DNA of 14,663 nt, taken from NCBI GenBank assembly GCA_905215795.1, contig CAJMRV010000025.1, positions 1 to 14,663 of the forward strand, read 5' to 3'. Position 1 is the stretch's first letter. Every line of letters starts with the position of its first letter. Source of the stretch: an uncultured bacterium (lineage in GTDB: Bacteria; Pseudomonadota; Gammaproteobacteria; Burkholderiales; Burkholderiaceae_F). Below, piece after piece: positions 11,766 through 14,663 of the stretch. The position numbers were made by a program, and so were the translations under genes. Under the pieces are notes generated by a model, which had not been told where the DNA came from, searched no databases, and saw only the letters and a program-made list of their open reading frames with translations.

Positions 11766-12941
11766 ATGGCATTCAACAACATGTTCTTCTACCTGTTCCT
11801 GTGCCTCTTGTTCTTCGGCATCGGGGACTTCCTCGGGACGCTCACGAAGGCGAAGCTCTCGGCCGTCTTCGTGAGTCTCTTCCTGTTCCTCGTGGGCTTC
11901 ATGACCGGCTGGATCCCGGCAGACATCGTCAAGCAGGCGGGGCTCCAGGAGATCGGCAAGTGGGCCGTCCTCTTCATCGTCTTCTCGATGGGCACGACCA
12001 TCAACTTCAAGCAGCTCCTCGCCGAGTGGCGCACCGTCACGACGGCGCTCCTCGCCATGGCCACGGTGATCGTCGCGGGCTTCGTGATGGTCCCCCTGAT
12101 CGGCTATGAGGAGACCCTCGTCTCGATCCCGATCGTCAACGGCGGCATCGTCGCCACCCAGATCATGACCTCGGCGGCCATGGAGCACAACTACACGCTC
12201 GCGGCGGCCCTCGGCACGATCGTCTACGCGATCCAGAAGTTCCTCGGCACCCCCGTGGCCTCCTACTACGGCCTCAAGGAGGCGCGCCGCATCCTCGATG
12301 AGCGCCACCTCTACGAGGACACCCTCAAGGCGGCCGCAATCGAGCCCGCCCTCGAGGAGCCCACGTTCTTCGAAAAGAACAAGAAGTTCTACGGCGCCTT
12401 CACGAGCCTCGCGATCACCGCGTTCTTCGCGTGGGTCTCGTTCGTGATCGGCAAGTGGACGGGCGTCTCCGGGACGATCTGGGCGCTCATCCTCGGCGCC
12501 GTCGTCTCCTGCACGGGCATGGTCCCCACGAACATCCTCAAGCACGCCAACAGCTCCGGAATCTTCAACGTGGCGGTCTTCGCCGCAATCATCCCCTCGC
12601 TCGCGCGCATCCGCTTCGAGGACCTCTTCACGCTCGGCTACATGATCGTGATCATGTTCGTGATCGTCTTCATCGCCCTCTACCTGATGTTCCACGTCCT
12701 GCCGGGCTGGCGCATCCTCGGTTCGAAGAACCTCGCCATGGGCGTGTCGGTCTCGCAGCTCCTCGGCTTCCCCGCCACCTACCTCGTCGTCAACGAGGTC
12801 GCGCAGGCCGTCGCCACCAATGAGGAGGAGAAGCGCCTGATCACCGACCGCCTGATGCCCAAGTACCTCGTGGGCGGCTTCGCCACCGTCACGAGCTTCT
12901 CGGTGATCATCGCCGGCATCTTCGAAACGTTCATCCACTGA
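11766..12941 (+). CDS. Uncharacterised two-repeat membrane carrier (GltS-like fold suspected)
   Basis: 391-residue integral membrane protein with about ten hydrophobic helices in two halves split by a charged cytoplasmic loop near residues 175–215. The halves look like repeats: VLFIVFSMGTTINFKQLL (about 68–86) followed some 40 residues on by IPIVNGGIVATQIMTS (121–136), and AAIIPSLARIRFEDLF (about 273–288) followed similarly by NLAMGVSVSQLLGFPATYLV (about 322–341). Each half thus has a Gly/Ser/Thr-rich re-entrant-like stretch, the plan of GltS, CitS and related secondary carriers. I do not recognise the exact family; glutamate or gamma-glutamyl substrates are a guess from the neighbour. AAGGAGG (11751–11757) 8 nt before the ATG is an excellent ribosome-binding site. 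The hydrolase gene follows after 15 bp, so they form an operon. Confidence 0.75.
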   Translation: MAFNNMFFYLFLCLLFFGIGDFLGTLTKAKLSAVFVSLFLFLVGFMTGWIPADIVKQAGLQEIGKWAVLFIVFSMGTTINFKQLLAEWRTVTTALLAMATVIVAGFVMVPLIGYEETLVSIPIVNGGIVATQIMTSAAMEHNYTLAAALGTIVYAIQKFLGTPVASYYGLKEARRILDERHLYEDTLKAAAIEPALEEPTFFEKNKKFYGAFTSLAITAFFAWVSFVIGKWTGVSGTIWALILGAVVSCTGMVPTNILKHANSSGIFNVAVFAAIIPSLARIRFEDLFTLGYMIVIMFVIVFIALYLMFHVLPGWRILGSKNLAMGVSVSQLLGFPATYLVVNEVAQAVATNEEEKRLITDRLMPKYLVGGFATVTSFSVIIAGIFETFIH

Positions 12942-12956
12942 TAAAGGAACACCAAC

Positions 12957-14567
12957 ATGCTCGACTTCGACGCTCAAGACTATCCCTACGCCAGCAAACG
13001 CCACGTCGTCTACGCCAAGAACGGCATGTGCTGTTCGGGCAACCCCTCGACGAGCGCGGCCGGCCTTAGGACGCTCCTCGCGGGCGGCAACGCCGTGGAC
13101 GCCATCATCGCCATGGCGGCCTCGCTCCCCGTCGTGGAGCCCACCGGCAACGGCCTCGGCGCGGACTGCTTCGCCATCATCTGGCACGACGGAAAGATGT
13201 ACGGGATCAACGGCACGGGCCCGGCTCCGGCGCTCGCCTCCGTGGCGGCCCTCAAGGCCCGCGGCCACGAGAAGATCCCCTCCTACGGCGTGGAGCCCGT
13301 GGACGTGCCGGGCGCCGTGGGCGGCTGGATGGCCATGCACGAACGCTTCGGACGACTCCCCGTGGAAAAGGTCTTCGAACCGGCCATCGGCTATGCGAGG
13401 AACGGCTATCCCGTCTCCCCGAACGTCTCCCGCCTCTGGGAGGAGGCCTGGGAAATCTATTCCAAGTACCGAGGCCGCCCCGAGTTCGACGGCTGGTTCG
13501 ACACGTTCGCGCCCGATGACCGGTGGCTCCGTCCCGGCGAGGTGTTCAAGTCGGAAGTGCTCGCCCGCACCCTCGAGGAGATCGCCGCGACGAAGGGCGA
13601 GAGCTTCTACCGCGGACGCCTCGCCGACGAGATCGACGCCTTCTTCAGGAAGCACGACGGGTTCCTCCGAAAGAGCGACCTCGCCGCCTACCATCCCGAA
13701 TGGGTCGATCCGATCTCCGTGAACTACCACGGCTACGACGTCTGGGAGCTCCCGCCCAACGGCCACGGCATCACCGTGCTGATGGCGCTCCAGATCCTGC
13801 GCGAGCTCCCCATGAAGAGCCGCGAGGACGTCGACACGATGCACATGCAGATCGAGGCGATGAAGCTCGCCATGGTCGACACGGCCGAATACGTCGCCGA
13901 ACCCTCCGCCATGCGCGTGAGCGTCGACGAACTCCTCAACGAAGACTATGCGGCGAGCCGCCGTGCGCTCATCGGCCGCGAGGCGATCCTCCCCGAGGCG
14001 GGCGACCCCCGCTACCACTCGACCGTGTACTTCTGCGCGGCCGACGGCGAGGGGAACATGGTCTCCATGATCCAGAGCAACTTCCGCGGCTTCGGCTCGG
14101 GCATCGTCGTCCCCGGGACCGCGATCTCGATGAACGACCGCGCCGAGAACTTCCGCTTCGACGAGAACCACGCCAACGCCCTCGAGGGCGGCAAGCGTCC
14201 CTACCACACGATCATCCCGGCGTTCCTCACCAAGGACGGGCGCCCCGTGGGCCCCTTCGGGATCATGGGCGGGTTCATGCAGCCCCAGGCCCACGTCCAG
14301 TTCGTCCAGAACCTGATCGACTTCCACCTCAATCCCCAGCAGGCGCTCGACGCCCCGCGCTGGCAGTGGGTGGGCGGCCGGAAAGTCGAGGTGGAGCAGG
14401 ACACCCCCAACCACATCGTGCGCCTCCTGCAGCGCCGCGGCCACGACGTCGTCGTGCAGCCAGACCCCTACCACATGGGACGCGGCCAGGCGATCCTGCG
14501 CGACGAAAAGGGCGTGCTCTGCGGGGCGACGGAAAAGCGCACCGACGGCCAGATCATGTGCTGGTGA
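12957..14567 (+). CDS. Gamma-glutamyltransferase-family Ntn hydrolase, signal-less (YwrD-like)
   Basis: 536-residue proenzyme of the gamma-glutamyltranspeptidase family, which self-cleaves so that a Thr becomes the N-terminal nucleophile of the small subunit. The cleavage site is YHSTVYFCAAD: T356 would be the nucleophile, giving chains of about 355 and 181 residues. Large-subunit landmarks are the GGNAVDAIIAMAASLPVVEP region (43–62), GNGLGAD and YGVEPVDVPGAVGGW. Small-subunit landmarks are DGEGNMVSMIQSNF, GSGIVVPG, and GIMGGFMQPQAH, the oxyanion Gly-Gly region. There is no signal peptide, so it is probably cytoplasmic, as for YwrD-type members and unlike secreted GGT. Likely reactions are hydrolysis of gamma-glutamyl compounds; oxamate amidohydrolase (HpxW) is a related alternative. 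The AAAGGA ribosome-binding site is at 12943–12948. Confidence 0.9.
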   Translation: MLDFDAQDYPYASKRHVVYAKNGMCCSGNPSTSAAGLRTLLAGGNAVDAIIAMAASLPVVEPTGNGLGADCFAIIWHDGKMYGINGTGPAPALASVAALKARGHEKIPSYGVEPVDVPGAVGGWMAMHERFGRLPVEKVFEPAIGYARNGYPVSPNVSRLWEEAWEIYSKYRGRPEFDGWFDTFAPDDRWLRPGEVFKSEVLARTLEEIAATKGESFYRGRLADEIDAFFRKHDGFLRKSDLAAYHPEWVDPISVNYHGYDVWELPPNGHGITVLMALQILRELPMKSREDVDTMHMQIEAMKLAMVDTAEYVAEPSAMRVSVDELLNEDYAASRRALIGREAILPEAGDPRYHSTVYFCAADGEGNMVSMIQSNFRGFGSGIVVPGTAISMNDRAENFRFDENHANALEGGKRPYHTIIPAFLTKDGRPVGPFGIMGGFMQPQAHVQFVQNLIDFHLNPQQALDAPRWQWVGGRKVEVEQDTPNHIVRLLQRRGHDVVVQPDPYHMGRGQAILRDEKGVLCGATEKRTDGQIMCW

Positions 14568-14587
14568 GCCCCCTTCCAACCCACACC

Positions 14588-14614
14588 GGGATCCCGCTTT
14601 CAGAAGCGGGTCCC
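14588..14614 (+). terminator. First hairpin after the hydrolase gene
   Basis: CCCGCTT (14593–14599) pairs with AAGCGGG (14604–14610) around TCAG. GGGA (14588–14591) can extend the stem with TCCC (14611–14614) across one bulged base. No T-run follows. Confidence 0.55.
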
Positions 14615-14625
14615 CGGAATCGAGT

Positions 14626-14657
14626 AGAGGGGAGCACTCTCGGTGCTCCTCCCCTCT
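14626..14657 (+). terminator. Second hairpin after the hydrolase gene
   Basis: AGAGGGGA (14626–14633) pairs with TCCCCTCT (14650–14657), then GCAC (14634–14637) with GTGC (14643–14646), leaving a 3-nt bulge (14647–14649) and a 5-nt loop. It is a strong stem; the window ends too soon to see a full T tract. With the preceding hairpin it very likely ends the carrier–hydrolase operon. Confidence 0.6.
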
Positions 14658-14663
14658 CACACC

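Noticed and set aside
11736..14660. 974-residue open frame on the minus strand opposite the carrier and hydrolase
   Set aside because: Composition is Asp/Glu/His/Arg/Gly-rich without any domain; it mirrors the C/G-rich third positions of two well-supported plus-strand genes. Long antisense frames are expected in GC-rich DNA.
1..14663. CRISPR array, insertion sequence, prophage, toxin–antitoxin or defence cluster
   Set aside because: No regularly spaced repeats, terminal inverted repeats with transposase, integrase, phage structural genes or recognisable defence domains were seen on either strand.

Overview
The window is GC-rich. Every gene I can support lies on the plus strand. The block rpsO–pnp … tpiA–secG–tRNA-Leu is the arrangement I know from Burkholderiales. 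Together with the codon bias and the accessory genes, it suggests a betaproteobacterium of the Burkholderiales, most likely a Sutterellaceae-type gut organism (Sutterella/Parasutterella group). This assignment is inference from gene order and protein style; no marker gene was compared.

Layout. (a) 1–958 has no convincing conventional gene. It holds a near-consensus sigma70 promoter with a palindrome in its spacer (158–185), about 500 bp of non-coding-looking DNA, a 26-residue hydrophobic peptide ORF (703–783), and two mutually exclusive hairpins (854–899). (b) 959–1672 encodes a HAD-IB phosphatase, followed by a 15-bp palindrome and a clear terminator. (c) 1770–2394 is a long regulatory stretch: an AT-rich island with a palindrome and repeated TGTCG/CGACA elements, then a structured leader ending in an intrinsic terminator 68 bp before the next gene. 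(d) 2395–3985 encodes a polar amino-acid ABC transporter binding protein and its permease, separated by a terminator and a new promoter; no ATPase gene is present. (e) 4124–6933 is rpsO and pnp with promoter, intergenic hairpins and terminator. (f) 6951–8542 is tpiA, secG, tRNA-Leu(GAG) and tRNA-Gln(CTG), then a strong terminator. (g) 8606–9334 is nikR with an unusual His/acidic-rich C-terminal tail. (h) 9449–11506 is a MarR regulator coupled by a one-base overlap to a DHA2-type MFS exporter. (i) 11507–14663 is a two-gene operon of an uncharacterised two-repeat membrane carrier and a signal-less gamma-glutamyltransferase-family Ntn hydrolase, ending in two strong hairpins.

How the genes fit together. 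The centre is housekeeping: ribosome assembly, RNA decay, glycolysis and Sec export. The flanks are transport and its control: amino-acid uptake, nickel-responsive repression, drug- or metabolite-type efflux under a local MarR, and a carrier that probably supplies the cytoplasmic gamma-glutamyl (or amide) hydrolase. I see no CRISPR array, insertion sequence, integrase, phage gene or defence system. The best leads for undescribed biology are the promoter–long leader–small peptide unit at 158–783, the attenuator-like leader before the ABC transporter, the NikR tail, and the carrier/hydrolase pair.
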